A stretch of 64,000 nucleotides of DNA from Alnus glutinosa (taxonomy: Eukaryota > Streptophyta > Magnoliopsida > Fagales > Betulaceae), in NCBI RefSeq assembly GCF_958979055.1, contig NC_084886.1, positions 52,869,102 through 52,933,101 of the forward strand, given 5' to 3'. Made by a program: the position numbers and the translations under genes. How positions within the stretch are numbered: position 1 is the stretch's first letter; every line of letters starts with the position of its first letter. Of this stretch, positions 29,106 to 41,928 are shown in pieces. The notes under the pieces were generated by a model. That model did no database searches. It had not been told where the DNA came from and saw only the letters and a program-made list of their open reading frames with translations.

Positions 29106-31176
29106 AGTCCAAACAAACACAAATAAATCCACGTAAAAAAAGAGGTAATCCAATCTCACGGATCCCATTGCTTCTATTGTGGGACCAACATAACAATTCT
29201 GATCCAATTACGTGTCAAGACAGAACCGGTGACGCACACATACGCACACTTTTGTCTGTCCCAATCGTAGACAGCAAGAAAAGTCAAAATTTCTAGATTT
29301 ACCTTACCTTTTCCATCATCTTGGCCTCACAAAGGGAAACGTGTCTGCATCTGATTCGCGCTTGATACGATTACCCTTCACCTCTACCATGTGATCGGTT
29401 ATATTATCTCTCTCACTCTCTCTCGAAAATTTTCACTTTCTTTTCCTACCCAAATACGTTTCTCCGGATCCAAACTCGAAACCCTAAAATCTCTTCGTTC
29501 TTTCGCTACTTCTCATTGCAACATAGAAAGCTTCGCCCCACTTCTCTATCGCTGCCTTTCCAACCAGGTTTCTACTTTTTGCTTCTTCTTCTTCTTCTTT
29601 TTTTTTTTTTTTAATTGAAATTTGGTGTACTTTATTTTTGTATATGATTTTGATTTAATTATTGGCTTCTGGTCTAGATTTGTGTGTTTTGGATAAATGG
29701 GTTTTGGGATCTGATTCTAAGTTCTGTATTGATGTTTCTGTATCTGGATCGAGTAGATCACAGGGCTGCAGTTATGCGCTTTTACTGAACTAGCGATTCT
29801 ATTCAATGATTTAGAACATTAAGTTGTACAATTTAGGGTTCTAGTGAATTTACCTTCTATTTTTCTGTGAAAAGGTGAAGAGTTTATATGAAAAATAAAT
29901 AAAAATTTATGTTTTATTTTGGTTTCTAACAAAATGAGAAATTTAACTATGTAAATAAGTTGAAGTTGGTCCAATTGAGTGGTAATTTTTCTTTTCTTGC
30001 ATGCAAATAATAATTTGAATGAGAATTAATTGCTAATTTAGTGTAGTTTTTCACTTTTTTGTATGCCATACAGAAGAACTAAACGGAGCATTAGGTTTTT
30101 TCGGTTTAGTTAGATATCAATATCAGTACATTGAATGAGAATTACTACGATGTGTTTTCAGGTAGAGGTTGATTATGGTGGGTCCTGCCTTAGGTTCTAG
30201 TGGATATCTTTCCAGGGTTTCTTCATTGCAGTTAGAAATTCTTGATGATCTGTTGGGATTAAGATGACTATGGGGGTGGGGATCATGTAGTTGACTTTGC
30301 TCATCTCTGTACGTCTTTTGTGCATGCATCTTGTTTGTATATTTTTGTCAGTAGTTTCCTCTGTTTTCCATTTGTATGATATGCAATTTTTTTTTCTTTT
30401 TGAGTTTTTGCATGCATGTTCTTTTGTTTCAGAGATTGGTAATTTGGATCACCAATGCTCAGTTGGAGTTGTTAGTCATCATGGTTGTCAATTTATCTTT
30501 GGGTTTCTTTCTTATATGAGTTGTAGTTAGTTTGTAGATTATCTTATTGACATTTTCATTCGAAATTTATATCCTTTAGGAACTTTCAGTGATTGAGCCT
30601 TTTTTTGTGGTTTGTTGTTGTAACTGTCAACAAACTGCGACTATAGTGTTCACAGTTGCTATGTGTACATGTGTGTTTACGAAGTCCAGTGGTCTCTGCT
30701 ATATCAGTCTGACTTACATGCTTAGTCTTCATCTCCATTGCAGTAGGGAAGGCATGTGAGAGCTGTTTGAACCAGACTGCATTTGTTGCTTTAAAAAGTT
30801 ATACCAGTTTTTTGGTTCTCTGGGTGCGAAGAATGGGTAAATGCAAGGGTTGTGGGAAATTAGGAAGAATGGTGCCAAGGGATGGATCTTTAAGCACTTA
30901 TAACTCTGCTCTTCTGTTGTCTCCTATTGTTTCTGTTTGGGACTGCATTGTTCGTAAAATGAGGTATTCTTACAGACCTGAGTGGGTGTAGTTATCAGGC
31001 TTGTCACATAATATTAGTTCCTCATACCTTGTCCTATTAGAATTTACTTAGTATTAAAGAGAAAAAAGAAAAAAAGAAAAAAAAGGGGAAGAAAATTTAT
31101 AGGGAAATGTATAGATTTTGAGGAATTCACTTGAATAGAAGTGGATCAAAGGCAACTGAGTAGGTTGTTAGTTTTA
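29106..31176 (+). other. Promoter and 5'UTR region of the coiled-coil protein gene
   Basis: A probable first non-coding exon ends at 29567 (CCAACCAG, then GTTTCT). It is rich in CT and lies after a stretch with ACGTGTC (ABRE-like) at 29339-29345. Further non-coding exon material probably starts at 30162 after TTTTCAG. Several short upstream ORFs are present, including one at 30767-30991. The exact leader structure cannot be fixed from sequence alone. Confidence 0.4.
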
Positions 31177-31818
31177 ATGGATAGCATGGGATGTAATAAA
31201 GTACAATCTGTCATGAGAAAAGGGAAAAAGAAGCAGGTGAAGGATGAAGTCGATCGTATGAAACAGGCTGAGAAGAAAAAGAGGCGCTTGGAGAAAGCCC
31301 TTGCTACTTCTGCAGCCATCATTTCTGAACTAGAAAAAAAGAAACAGAAAAAGAAAGAAGAACAACAGAGGCTTGATGAAGAGGGTGCTGCAATTGCTGA
31401 GGCTGTTGCTCTGCATGTCTTACTTGGTGAAGACTCAGATGATTCATGTAAGATTGTTCTAAACAAAGATGAGGGGTTCAACCCTTGGGATTGTCCTCAC
31501 AATATTGACCTCTTTGTGAGTGGAAGTAGAGCAGGCTTTCCTTACTCGGAATCTGCCAAGCACTCACTTGAAGGAATTGGGTGGGTCTCTAATGCTTATA
31601 GGTCTGGATGCAACTGGGGTGGCTTGGAGAGCAGTGACTGGTCATTCACTTCTGGACCTTTTGCAAGTGATCTTCCTGCCTCCTATTTTGAGGAAGCAGG
31701 TTGGGGGGCTACAGGATTCTCTGCTGGTCTTATTGCAGCACAGGCTGTTTCATCCCTCCAGATTGCAGAGGATGCTCATGAAGACACAATTGTCCTGAAT
31801 GGAATGCTAAGAGGGTAG
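31177..31818 (+). CDS. Conserved plant coiled-coil protein (NST1-like), unknown function
   Basis: A 213-aa single-exon CDS. The N-terminal third (about 13-72) is Lys/Glu-rich and predicted coiled coil (KKKQVKDEVDRMKQAEKKKR). The C-terminal half is Trp/Gly/Ser-rich, with GFNPWDCPHNIDLFVSGSR, SLEGIGWVSNAYRSG and AGWGATGFSAGLIAAQAV. Nothing is catalytic and there is no signal peptide. I place it with the Arabidopsis set At5g52550/At4g25690/At4g25670 (annotated 'stress response NST1-like') from memory. The start is the first ATG of the frame; the open frame extends 12 codons upstream without an ATG. Function unknown. Confidence 0.85.
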   Translation: MDSMGCNKVQSVMRKGKKKQVKDEVDRMKQAEKKKRRLEKALATSAAIISELEKKKQKKKEEQQRLDEEGAAIAEAVALHVLLGEDSDDSCKIVLNKDEGFNPWDCPHNIDLFVSGSRAGFPYSESAKHSLEGIGWVSNAYRSGCNWGGLESSDWSFTSGPFASDLPASYFEEAGWGATGFSAGLIAAQAVSSLQIAEDAHEDTIVLNGMLRG

Positions 31819-34185
31819 AATCGTCAGTATAAGTCATATGATTACTTGCAGGAGTCTTGATCGTATGACTTAATTAATAGTTTGTATATATTTCTCATGA
31901 ATGTATCCTTTGTTATTCTTCAGATGCGCGTTTTGGTTCCACAATCCCGAACAATGTTGAAGTGTCATATCCTCTGTCCTGTTCTATTGTTGTTATCATC
32001 TGTTTCTAGAGGCTGCAAGTTTTCCCATGGAGTTGGCTAAAATCACTCTTGAGGCCCCATCATCATGTTATGGCTGTGGAGTGATTCCTTTAATGTATCG
32101 GAGTACTACAGTTGCATCATGATGCTAGATCCTTTTTGTGTCGGTTTACAGATCTTATATATCCAATGCAAACTCATTTTTATTCTGTTAAGCTTTACCA
32201 ATTATTATATCAATTAATTGTACGACTTAATTTCTTTTTCTTTTTTGTTTAATTTCCATTAATTCGAGAGTACTAAAATTTTTGGATTTGTGATGGATTT
32301 TATCGATGAATTATATATCGGTGCTCTGGCTGGCCATTATTTTATCGATGCGGACCTGATATTGTTAATCAACCTTAGATCAGTCTTTATTAAAAATAAA
32401 TAAATAAAGGGCTGATTGGCAGTGTGTGACATTACTCTATCAATTCAGTGTTGATCATCACTGAATTGGTGTTGAAGGCATCCATCCTGGCTGCAAGGCT
32501 TGGGAAAAGAGAAGAAATAAAGGTCAGTCGAATTGTAGCATGATTTGTGAAATGGGGTCTCCGTTGCCAAGGTAGTAGTAGAATCTGACATGCTTCATGC
32601 TTCATTAACATGGCCCTCACTTTCTGCTCGAAGAAACTTCTACCCACTAAAAAGCTGAAAATTGACTGGGATGGGATGGCAAATAATGTGTAGTGTTTAA
32701 GCAATCAGTTCCCAAAGATTACGAACCAAAAGACTTCATCATTCAATATTGAGTATTGAAGTGAATCCCCAAATCGCTTCTACATTTCAGTGCGTTGCTC
32801 CCTGAAACCGGCTAGTGTAAGAGTATTCTTAACAAGCTCGGAATTTCACTCTTTTAGCCAAAATTTGGAGAAATTTCACATAAATGACAGTGAATCGAGC
32901 TCGCTTCTCCTTCGCCATTTTGGTTTTTGTCAGTCCCTCACCAAGAGCTTTCGTCATTCCTTATTTGAGATTTTTATATTTCCTCTCTCCCGCTCATAAT
33001 TGACGTATTCTTTCTCTTTTGCGTCACCACCAGAAGCCCTCTCTCTCCCGCTCTCCGTCGGAAGACTATCCACCTTCGGAGTACAACCGGCCTGAACTTC
33101 AATGGTATACCGTCTCAAAAGCAACCAACAGTGGAGAACGGAGAGCAACGGTTAGCTGGCATCATCTGAGAAAGGATGGCTCCAATCTACTGGTCTTCTG
33201 CACCTCCATTCCTCCAACCCTTCCATCCCTCCTCTACAGGTTCCCATCTTTGTGTTAGTTTTTGTGGATTTGATGCAGTTTTGGATCTCAAGCGTTTGAT
33301 TGTGTTCAATTTCTGCTATTGAACTAAAGCAGGACAATGGATGCCAAGAAACGAGATGCACCTGGCATCATGTTGAAAGAGATGGGACAGATGGCATCAT
33401 ACGAGAGAGGATGATTGATTATTAATGGACGCTTGTAGAATCATCTGGAATGGATTATTAACTCGCCATTTGTTTTAGCGAGTTGTATTCAATGTTATAG
33501 GAACTTGTGTGGTCAGCTACGATTGGGTTGTTGGTTGGGCTACTTAATCTTGATTTTCTTTCTTAATGAAAATCAAAGGAATTTTCACAAGGATCCTGCC
33601 AAGTTGAATTATTATGCAATTTGATTGTAAGGCTCTTTTTGATTTTAGGGATGAATTTCTATAAGAAAAACAAAAAACAAAATATTTAAATGTAGTAGAA
33701 AAATATTTAGAGTTTGATGTGTAGTGCTTTTGAAACATGACTAGTTAAAATAGCGAAGTCGGTTTTTCTAACTAAAATTTGGCTAGTTCACTAAGAATGT
33801 CCTAAGAACTTAGAAGGACATACCCAACCCAAGAAAAAATTGGATCAAAGAAACTATATCCTTACATCATAGGTCTACATCTAGTTGCAAAACTAACAGA
33901 AGGCATGCTACACAAAGAACCTTGCCCGACCCAAGCACCACACAAGCTTCAGCAGTGCATAGAGAATAGAGATCAATCAATCCTGTCAATATAATGCTTA
34001 AAAAAATGGACACTATAAGGGGGATAATCTTCTAAATGTGCTTTAGTTCTTTGGGAGCATCAATGGGAAGATTTTAGTTGATCAACAAATGCTAATTTTA
34101 CATTGATACAGAATGAATAACATGTAAATGGCCTTTCCATGGTTCCAACTAGTACACACAAGAAGATGCTTTTGGAATATAGACC
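31819..34185. other. Intergenic spacer, coiled-coil protein to deSI peptidase
   Basis: Holds the 3'UTR of the coiled-coil gene. 32790-33420 has short ORFs and better GC balance, with possible splice signals (CTACAGG at 33235 and AAAGCAGG at 33328). No ORF there matches a family I know, and it may be a non-coding transcript. The rest is AT-rich and empty. Confidence 0.4.
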
Positions 34186-37100
34186 TCACAGTGACCAGGA
34201 ATTTTGCCGGAGCGGTGACTCTGAATCTTCTTCTTGTTGCTGCCGATGTCTATCCTCATCCTGATTCTCAATTTCTGAGCTACTAGATGGTTTTGCACCA
34301 GTAGTAACGAGGTTTTTAAACCAAGTAGCTTGAAATCTAGGAGTGCCTCTGTTTGAATTTCCAGGGGACTCAGGAGAACCCCCTGCATTGTTAGCAACAC
34401 CCAAAAGGAAACGGTAAGCCACTTTGCTTGCTGATACTATCTCGGTCTTGGCTTGTCTCAACTGCAATGACCACCACAAAAATTTCAGAACAGATTCTAC
34501 CATTTTTTCTTCGCCCTCTCAAAAGACTTAAACGTAAGAGATACCCCCACCCACCACCTAACACTTGGGCCAACGCCCAAGTCATAGAGAATGCTTAATT
34601 GCGCCCAAGGCAAGCCAAAAAAAAGGTACAGGTTTAACCAAAAATGAAAATATAAAGATCAAAAGTTATTCCTTAGAAAGATTCACATAACAATGCCAAT
34701 TCAAAATAGTACCATTAGAGCAAAGCTAAATAGAGTTCGGTACGACATGCACCAAAAACATAAGCTGTACTAAGAGAGGTACTAGACATTTTTATATCGA
34801 GCACATTAATAATGAGATATCAGCTACATTTTACACGACAACGTAGAATTTATTTAGAGTCTACATAATATATAAAATGTCCAAGCAGTCAATTTTTATT
34901 TTTATTTAAAAAAAAAAAAAAAAAAAAAAAGAGAGAGAAAGATAAATGATAAGTTTTATAACACCTGAGGGAAGTAAAAGGTAACAAGAAATCCTAGCAA
35001 TATACTTGAATGGTATCAAGTAATGTACCAAGTACATACATTACTAAGTCTACAGAAGCCTAAGCTACTCATGCCAACAAACAGATTGTTATTGTAAAAT
35101 CACAAATGATATCTGTGATTATGAAGGACCTATAGCAATTTTAAACAACAACCCATCCATTAAAATAAACAATGCAAAGGTAGAGATATTATTCCAGCAG
35201 ATTTTGACAGCTGCATATTAAAGAACAGTCTCTCACCCGTAGAGCCGTATTTCCTGCAACTTCCATGGCGGCATCACCAGCATTGGCAAAACGATTAACC
35301 CAACCTGTTACAAAAGCTATAAGAATATGCATGTCATAGTAATTTTCAGAAGTAATCATGCTCTTTTGAAATACAAAGGCACATAGAGAAAAGCACTCGG
35401 GTCATAAATCTGTAACCCAACTAATTTCTCATTTGACGCTATGTGCCTTCTGACTGCCCCCACCCAGCCCACTACCAATCTTTTTTAAAGGAAAAACCAA
35501 AATAATAAGCAAACATTAAATTCATATTTTGATGCATTGACTTAGTTCGTTTACATCGCTTCTGTGATATAGCAGTTTGTCATGACTCAAAAAATAAGGA
35601 ATGCAAACACCTGCATGAACAAGCACACAGAGAGAGGTTTTCCATATAAGTTTACTAAGCAAATTCAAGTACATATGTCAACTTTGATGGCAATTAAAGC
35701 ACTATCAATGTAATTTCTAAGACAAGTAAAATGAAAGATATTGGAGTATAAAAAAATCCAACAACACAACTTTTCAGACACAAAATTGCTGCAGAAATAT
35801 GGATGCAGCATGATATGAACAAGCCCAAATGAAAAACTTACCGTATAAATAGATTAACTTAAGTCAATACATGAGAACAACTAAAGGAACATTTTTGCAT
35901 GAATCAAGTAGGAGAAATGCTATGTGCACTCCCGAGTGCACACTCCCTAACATGGCAATGAAAATCACCATTGAATGATCACCATCCAAAATTCAATGGT
36001 GATTTTCATTGCTACGTCAATGAGTGTGCACTTGGGAGTGTCTACTTGGGTGTGCTGTAGCATTTTTCATCAAGTAAGCCTAATTCCGGGAGCCAAGGGT
36101 TGCCGACAGGAGTCCTGTTCAACACATCTAAACATCTACTCAGAAGCCATGAAAGTGTCTGGTGTACCTTCTAGATGAGCAGTTTAGCCATAAAGTCCTC
36201 TTCAAAAAGATTGAGGTGTTTGATTCTGATCAGGACATGCTTTTAAGATAAGACCTTTTCGTAAAAAGCCCATCCTTAGAAAATACTAACTGGGCAATGA
36301 CCCATCAAATAGAAATAAGGGGAGGCAGCTTTCCGAATTTCCTTCTTGGAAAACTGAGAATGGCACTTAAATGCAGTGACTATCCAATTTGATTGAAATT
36401 GGTTTTTTGTAATCCTAGATACTCATAAATTGCAGGAGACAACTCAAAATTGGAGGCTTTCAATCGGGAGGAAGGGATAAAGATAAGGAAAGGTGTTTAC
36501 ACCAAAAGAGGAAAGAAAAAGTGAGAATGGCTGATAGGCATTCATCAAAAACCTGTTTTAGGCTGAAGTTATTGGAAAACAAAAGTTCATCTTTAATAGT
36601 CAAACCAAACACAACCCATGTCTCTCCTCCTCCAGACGCTAACCAAAATCAAGCCAAAAGAAAAACAAAGGAAGGAGCAGATATACTCTCTATTCAGCAT
36701 TTACATTGAAAAAGAAAAACCATTGCTCCGCATAGGTCAAAGGAGAATTAGATATAAGTCAAACATATTAGCCAAGTACTAAGTCGCACAACATAAGCAA
36801 CTTGAGAACAGATAGTAAACATCATAATCCTGGATGACATTTACCTGGAAGCTTTGGCACTTCAAGCCTTTCGCAGAACTCATCACAGAAGTGGTTGCAG
36901 TTTTTTGATAGCAAGTCATACGAATTCCCAGGCCACTCTCTACTAAGTTCCCTCAAGATCTGATTTACCTTGAAGTTTGAAAAGTTTGTTTGTCCAAGAA
37001 CAACAGATTCACGATATGTATACATTGGATTCTTTCCAGAAGGGCAACTGAAAACTCCAGTTCCTTGTTCGCAGAACCCAAATGACCATTCTTCATCTCT

Positions 37101-38344
37101 ATAAACCTATTATATACAAACATAAAGAATCCAATCACCTCTACAAACATTTCTAGTCATTATAACCAGGAAAAAAAACTAAGGTTTATATTATAAAAAC
37201 AGATGCTGACGACATACATATAATGACAAACTGCCAATAAAATAAGAAAAAGGAAAGAAAGACATTGCAGATGGATGACACAGTTGTTAACATGCATGAT
37301 AAGAGGCACAAAATGAAGGCATTGCACCCTCACTAAAGTGTAACTGATGATCTCTAGAATCTCAAACAGTTATTCCACCAAAGATAAATTCAAGATATTT
37401 CTTCACCAGATAAATAAGAATGATTTGCTGAAGATTGTGAAAGGTTTTCTCAGCAGTCAAGGCTTAAGGTTCCTATTGGCTCCCATTGTTAGGTTATTCT
37501 TGAGCTATACAGCACTTTTTCACGCGATGCATGCGCACTCACTGAATCCTACCTTCACAATTGAGCCTAAAGAAGATTGAAATTATTGAAAAGATACACA
37601 ATAGGTCCTCAAGCTTTTTGTTTTTTACGAAGATTTAAAGAACGAGAGGTAGGCTAATAGGTAAAGGCCTTTAAAGATACCTTCACACCCAAATAGAGGT
37701 GTACAACTGCATTTCTGTACTCAAATGAAAGCCTTTATTGGGTCTATCAGCGTGCTTATTACGAACCAAGTATTTTGACTGAGAAACACCATCTTGGGGA
37801 AGGACTTTAAGCACTCGTTTGTGGGTTAGTAGCTCTAAATATATACTCATTTGCCTCCTCTCAAGTCTCTACCTTTCTTCTAAACCTTGAATCATTTGGG
37901 CACTCTCACCCCATTTTAATCATTAGCGCCACGTCAAGTATTATGTGTCGGTGAGACCCAAACCCTAGATCCCTGCTTAATCCATCAATATACATAAATA
38001 TCACCACTCTATACACACACATCCAGATAGTTGAACTTACGGATTTAATCTAACGTGTTATCCATGATCATAAATCTCATGCAACAAATTCAAATTTACA
38101 AGAACCCAAATCTCGAACCCCCAAGATCCATCACAGCACCATATAATACGGTAACCAAGCTATACACAAATTCAGAGATACATATATATAGAGAGAGAGA
38201 GAGAGAGACCTGGACAGCGCTGTGGAAAATACCACCGATGCCAATACCGTCCTTGAAGATCTTGTTGATGTGAAGAATGGTGTTATTGGTCTTGTCCGAT
38301 CCACTATTCGTCACGTCGTATATGTGCAGTATAACGTCCGTCAT
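34186..38344 (-). CDS. deSI-like PPPDE thiol peptidase
   Basis: PPPDE-fold cysteine protease of the desumoylating-isopeptidase (DeSI-2-like) family, cytosolic/nuclear. Exons: 38344-38210, 37106-36845, 35304-35237 and 34461-34186, all in phase, giving 246 aa. The catalytic pair is present: His41 in GGIFHSAV and Cys115 in LLSKNCNHFCDEF. The PPPDE domain spans about 1-135. The tail from 190 on is low-complexity (Ser/Glu/Gln, with SSSSEIENQDEDRHRQQQEE) and likely disordered. Intron 2 carries a MITE at 35914-36067, and the donor of intron 1 runs into a (GA)n microsatellite. From memory, the Arabidopsis counterparts At4g25660/At4g25680 sit beside the coiled-coil gene too. Whether it cleaves SUMO or ubiquitin is unknown. 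Confidence 0.95.
35914..36067. mobile_element. Hairpin MITE in deSI intron 2
   Basis: Arms AAATGCTATGTGCACTCCCG and, reversed, AAATGCTACAGCACACCCAA. A near-perfect inner stem pairs CAATGAAAATCACCATTGAA with its complement. About 155 bp that can fold end to end; no ORF. Confidence 0.8.
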
Positions 38345-38511
38345 CTCCCTCTTCTTCGTCTTCTTCTTCTTCACTAAAACCCTAGCCCCTCTCTCTCTCT
38401 CTCTCCCACGCCCTTCCTGAACACTCGCTTTCTCTCCCTCTCTCTGTAAAGAATGAAATAACTCTCAATTCAAGAACCGCAACAGCGCCTATTTTCACTT
38501 TCTTCCATTTC

Positions 38512-38512
<1 letters not shown>

Positions 38513-38549
<37 letters not shown>
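38513..38549. repeat. (CT)n microsatellite in the deSI leader
   Basis: About 18 CT units, 170-205 bases upstream of the deSI start codon. As (GA)n on the transcribed strand it is the sort of tract bound by plant GAGA-binding factors; such a role here is only a guess. Confidence 0.9.
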
Positions 38550-38551
<2 letters not shown>

Positions 38552-39207
38552 GTTTCAATTTTGAAATAACGGATGAATATTCTCTATCGTCTCGATATGC
38601 TCAGGTTTTCGGTAAAAAAAAAAGATATTTCAAACTTAGCGTCTCATTATTTGTTAATTAAATATTTAAATGATTTAATTAATTAATTAAATATGTCCGG
38701 GCTACTGGTCAGTCCTTTTTGTTTTTTTTTTCCCTTTTAAATTTTCATTTTTTTTGTTGGTGTTTGGGGGAAATGATGAGTAGGATTCGATTTTCTGGAT
38801 AAGAGGCCCCACTCCGTGACGCAAGCAATTATTAACGGAGGCACTGGGGCTACCGACAGCTGTGAGGAGCGGCATGATGACGATTGTGCCCTTGCTTGAA
38901 GCTTTAAATGTCCTCCAATGGAGTTAAATCGAAGGATTAAGTCGACCAAGAAGGAGTGGGTATCACATGGTATAGCTAAAGTTGACAGTGTACGATAAGC
39001 AAAGCTAATTATATTCCCCACTCTTTCAATGTGTTGATCAGTTGATGGGTCTCCTACTCCTACCAAGACCCTTTTAGTGGCGTACATGTTCAAATCTAGA
39101 TAGTTCCTTTTTTTTTAATAAAAAAAACTAATTTAATGAATTAAATTGACCATTGTCATACGGTGTGACATGTGCATTGATTCAGAACCCAACAATTTTT
39201 TTAAGTA

Positions 39208-39325
39208 GAGAAATGCTAGACATCCTAACAGATACACTTTTCAAAATTATGAATCTCATGAGATTATGACACATCAGTTTGGAACAAAATTTTAAAAACA
39301 AGTGTTTGAATATCTAGCATTCCTC
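39208..39325. mobile_element. 118-bp MITE with 9-bp target duplication
   Basis: Ends GAGAAATGCTAGACATCC and, reversed, GAGGAATGCTAGATATTC, flanked by a perfect TTTTAAGTA duplication (39199-39207 and 39326-39334). The 9-bp duplication points to the Mutator superfamily. Confidence 0.85.
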
Positions 39326-40659
39326 TTTTAAGTAAAGTTGTTCCAGAAATTGTTTTAAGATTCATACATAATGACGTGGATATTCATTTATTAACCAGTT
39401 TTATTATTATTATTATTATTGATACATGAAAAAATTACACTAAAAAAGAAAAACAAACAACAAAATAAGATCTGAGCAGCCTAAAATTAAATTAGGAATG
39501 AAAATATGCAGAAGCAATGCTTTCGAAGATGCAAGCTTAAAGATTCGTGACACGGATATCAAGAATTAAAACCACCAGTTAAGGTGGTTTGGTGTTGGTA
39601 CGGAGCCCTGATGCTCCAAACACAGTGACGGAGATGATCAAGAAGAAATAACAAATAAGCTCAAAAATAAGCAAGAGCAGGCTCCCACTCCTCTTTCAAC
39701 CGGACAACTGTTGTTTATATTACGGTTTTTGTTTCGTCTCTTCATATATTTGGTTTCTGAAATATTTACATTATAATTGAAGAATCATTGGTCGAACAGG
39801 GTCCTCTAGTCCAAGGGAACCTGCAATGAAAGAAAAACAAGTAAGGTAGCTTCCTCGGGTGTATTGATATTTAAATCAGTGTTTGTTTGATAAGGAAGAG
39901 AAAGAAACTCAAAAAGCTTATTGAGAGAAGAATGATATATTTTTTTGTGAATGAATCAATTTCATTTCGTTATTGAATGTTTCTGTGTGTACATAGAAAG
40001 CAAGTTGAAGACGCATGAAACTCTAGTTTCTTAGCTTGTGTCTTGTCTGCACGTGCACAAGACACAAACCAAAGCCTTCGGGCATAGGATGTACATACAT
40101 AATTAAGGATGATGACTAAATAGATGTGATCATGTGAATCGGCAGTGGGTCGAAGATGATGAAGATAGTCCACTCGTCTTTAGTGGAGAGGCCCCTCCCC
40201 CACTTCCTTGCTGTCATCCAGACTGGAATAGCTGCGGGCACACCAAATGCAGTTCATTGGTACAGCTGCTGGAGCACATATCATGTCCACTTAGCCTAGG
40301 GCCCTTGAGGTTCCTCAGCTATGAATAAAGCCGAAGAAGTTACAAGTGTCTTTCTTTTCCTTTAATAAATACAAGGAAAACCACAAGAGAAAAAGACAGG
40401 AAAAAAAAAAAAAAAAAGTGGGGAGGCAGGGTCACGGGGTTTGAGATCACTTATAACGGGCAACAATTGAGGGAAGGAAGAACAGGAGAACACGGAAATG
40501 CTTCCACTTTTCAAAAGTGGAGGACGGTCCATGACTACATCTGATTAAATTGTACTCAAACCATTTAACATTGGGACGTACTTTTGAAAGGAGAAGTGAA
40601 GGATCCACTTCAAGAGGAATAAAGGATCTTTTATGATGGAAACGATCTGCCAGTCATAG

Positions 40660-40842
40660 AAGTGCAGAAACAACCTTCTGAGAGTCACCCACTACAATAC
40701 TGTATATGCCTAGATCCACCGCTTTCTTTACAGCGAGCAAGACAGCCCTAGCTTCATCAACCGTGGCTGACTCTTGGGATCCTAGAAAATTCTTGCAAAC
40801 ATCATATATAAAATGGAAACAGTAAAGAAGATCAAACTTCAT
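40660..40842 (-). pseudogene. RNase H-like (RVT_3-type) fragment
   Basis: The frame reads ATVDEARAVLLAVKKAVDLG followed by IYSIVVGDSQKVVSALL, resembling the RNase H-like domain found in plant LINE polyproteins and small host proteins (EARA...A...A.DLG...V.V.GDS..VV.AL). Only about 45 residues are present, without a start or the remaining domain. Most likely a LINE or gene remnant. Confidence 0.5.
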
Positions 40843-41204
40843 AGCCTAACAGGCAATAAGAGTGCCCCAGAGTGACTCAAAGCTGAACCAAAACCATTCA
40901 AACCAATCCAGGATAGCACTTCTTTAAATATCAAAGAATTTTCAGTTGACAGAATACGTTGTTCCTATGATTGATCAGTGTTTAAAAGAAATTGCTTGTA
41001 TGTTTACCAACAACGATTCCAATCAGTACAAAACTTAGTATAGAACTTGATGATAATATTGACTGTGGCAAGATAGTTGAATTTTTATCTTTATCATAGA
41101 TAATTTTCTATCATGATAACAAGTGTCTTAAACAGCATTTAGAAACTACTTATTTTGTTAAAGCACCATTTATCCTAAAAGCTTAAGTTAGGTTCAAACT
41201 TAGT

Positions 41205-41310
41205 TCCTCTGCTCATTCTGATATCATATTAAATAACTGCTTATCTCAAAACCTTAAGTTGATAGGAAGAAATAATTTTTATTTATTCAATTAATATTTT
41301 AACACATTTC
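41205..41310. repeat. Dispersed repeat Z, copy 1
   Basis: Contains TGATATCATATTAAATAACT, CTTATCTCAAAACCTTAAG, TTGATAGGAAGAAATAATTT and CAATTAATATTTTAACA. This is the common eudicot block 'gataccatgttaaat...cttaagctgatagg...taata..ttaac'. Also at 54140-54255 (same strand), and a shorter reversed copy at 56105-56165. Confidence 0.55.
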
Positions 41311-41928
41311 ATTTTTTAAGATCTAAAATGAAGATGGTTGATTAACATGTATAGGATTATCGAGGGTTGCAGTAAATAAGAGTTTCCAACGTTGCACCAC
41401 CATTGTTGTTGAGATGGTCCCATTTCTAGTGGCCAATCCATTATGGAGAGATGGATCCAAATACAACAGCACCCAAACCAGAATGACTCTTTCAATTTTT
41501 GTGAAACATCCAACCTCAGGCCATGGATTGAAACTCAAAAAACGTAAGTGTAGAGGAGGGGAGCCAGGCTTCACTCACTATATCAAACAATTCAATGACA
41601 AAACAAATATATCTTAGTTAAGTACACATAACAGTTACTGCTGTATCTATTTAGTGGCACACAACAATAATACAGAGAGCTTATTACATCATCTTGAAAT
41701 GACTGAACAAGTATTCCAGAACTGTCTAAGAAACCTGTTATATTCAATAAGAAAATCCAAATAGAGGATTTTATGCAATCACAAAGAAAAATGAGAAAGA
41801 GTATAAAAGAAGGAAAAATTAGAGATGAATACCTCTAAGATGTGTTTCAGTGGAAGTTCTAAGAACTAAATTGGCAACCTTGAGATTGCTTATACTGTAG
41901 GACTATTATTTGCAGGATGAGTGTAAAG

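Larger units (their letters stand above)
38345..41928. other. Intergenic spacer, deSI promoter to receptor kinase 3' end
   Basis: 3.6 kb containing the deSI leader and promoter, a 118-bp MITE with perfect target duplication, an RNase H-like fragment and a dispersed repeat (all listed). Otherwise AT-rich, with short chance ORFs. The stretch 40130-40330 is more GC-rich but unrecognised. Confidence 0.5.

Noticed and set aside
30767-30991. ORF with MGKCKGCGKLGRMVPRDGS
   Set aside because: Lies in the leader region of the coiled-coil gene; no zinc-finger spacing beyond two Cys and no family match.
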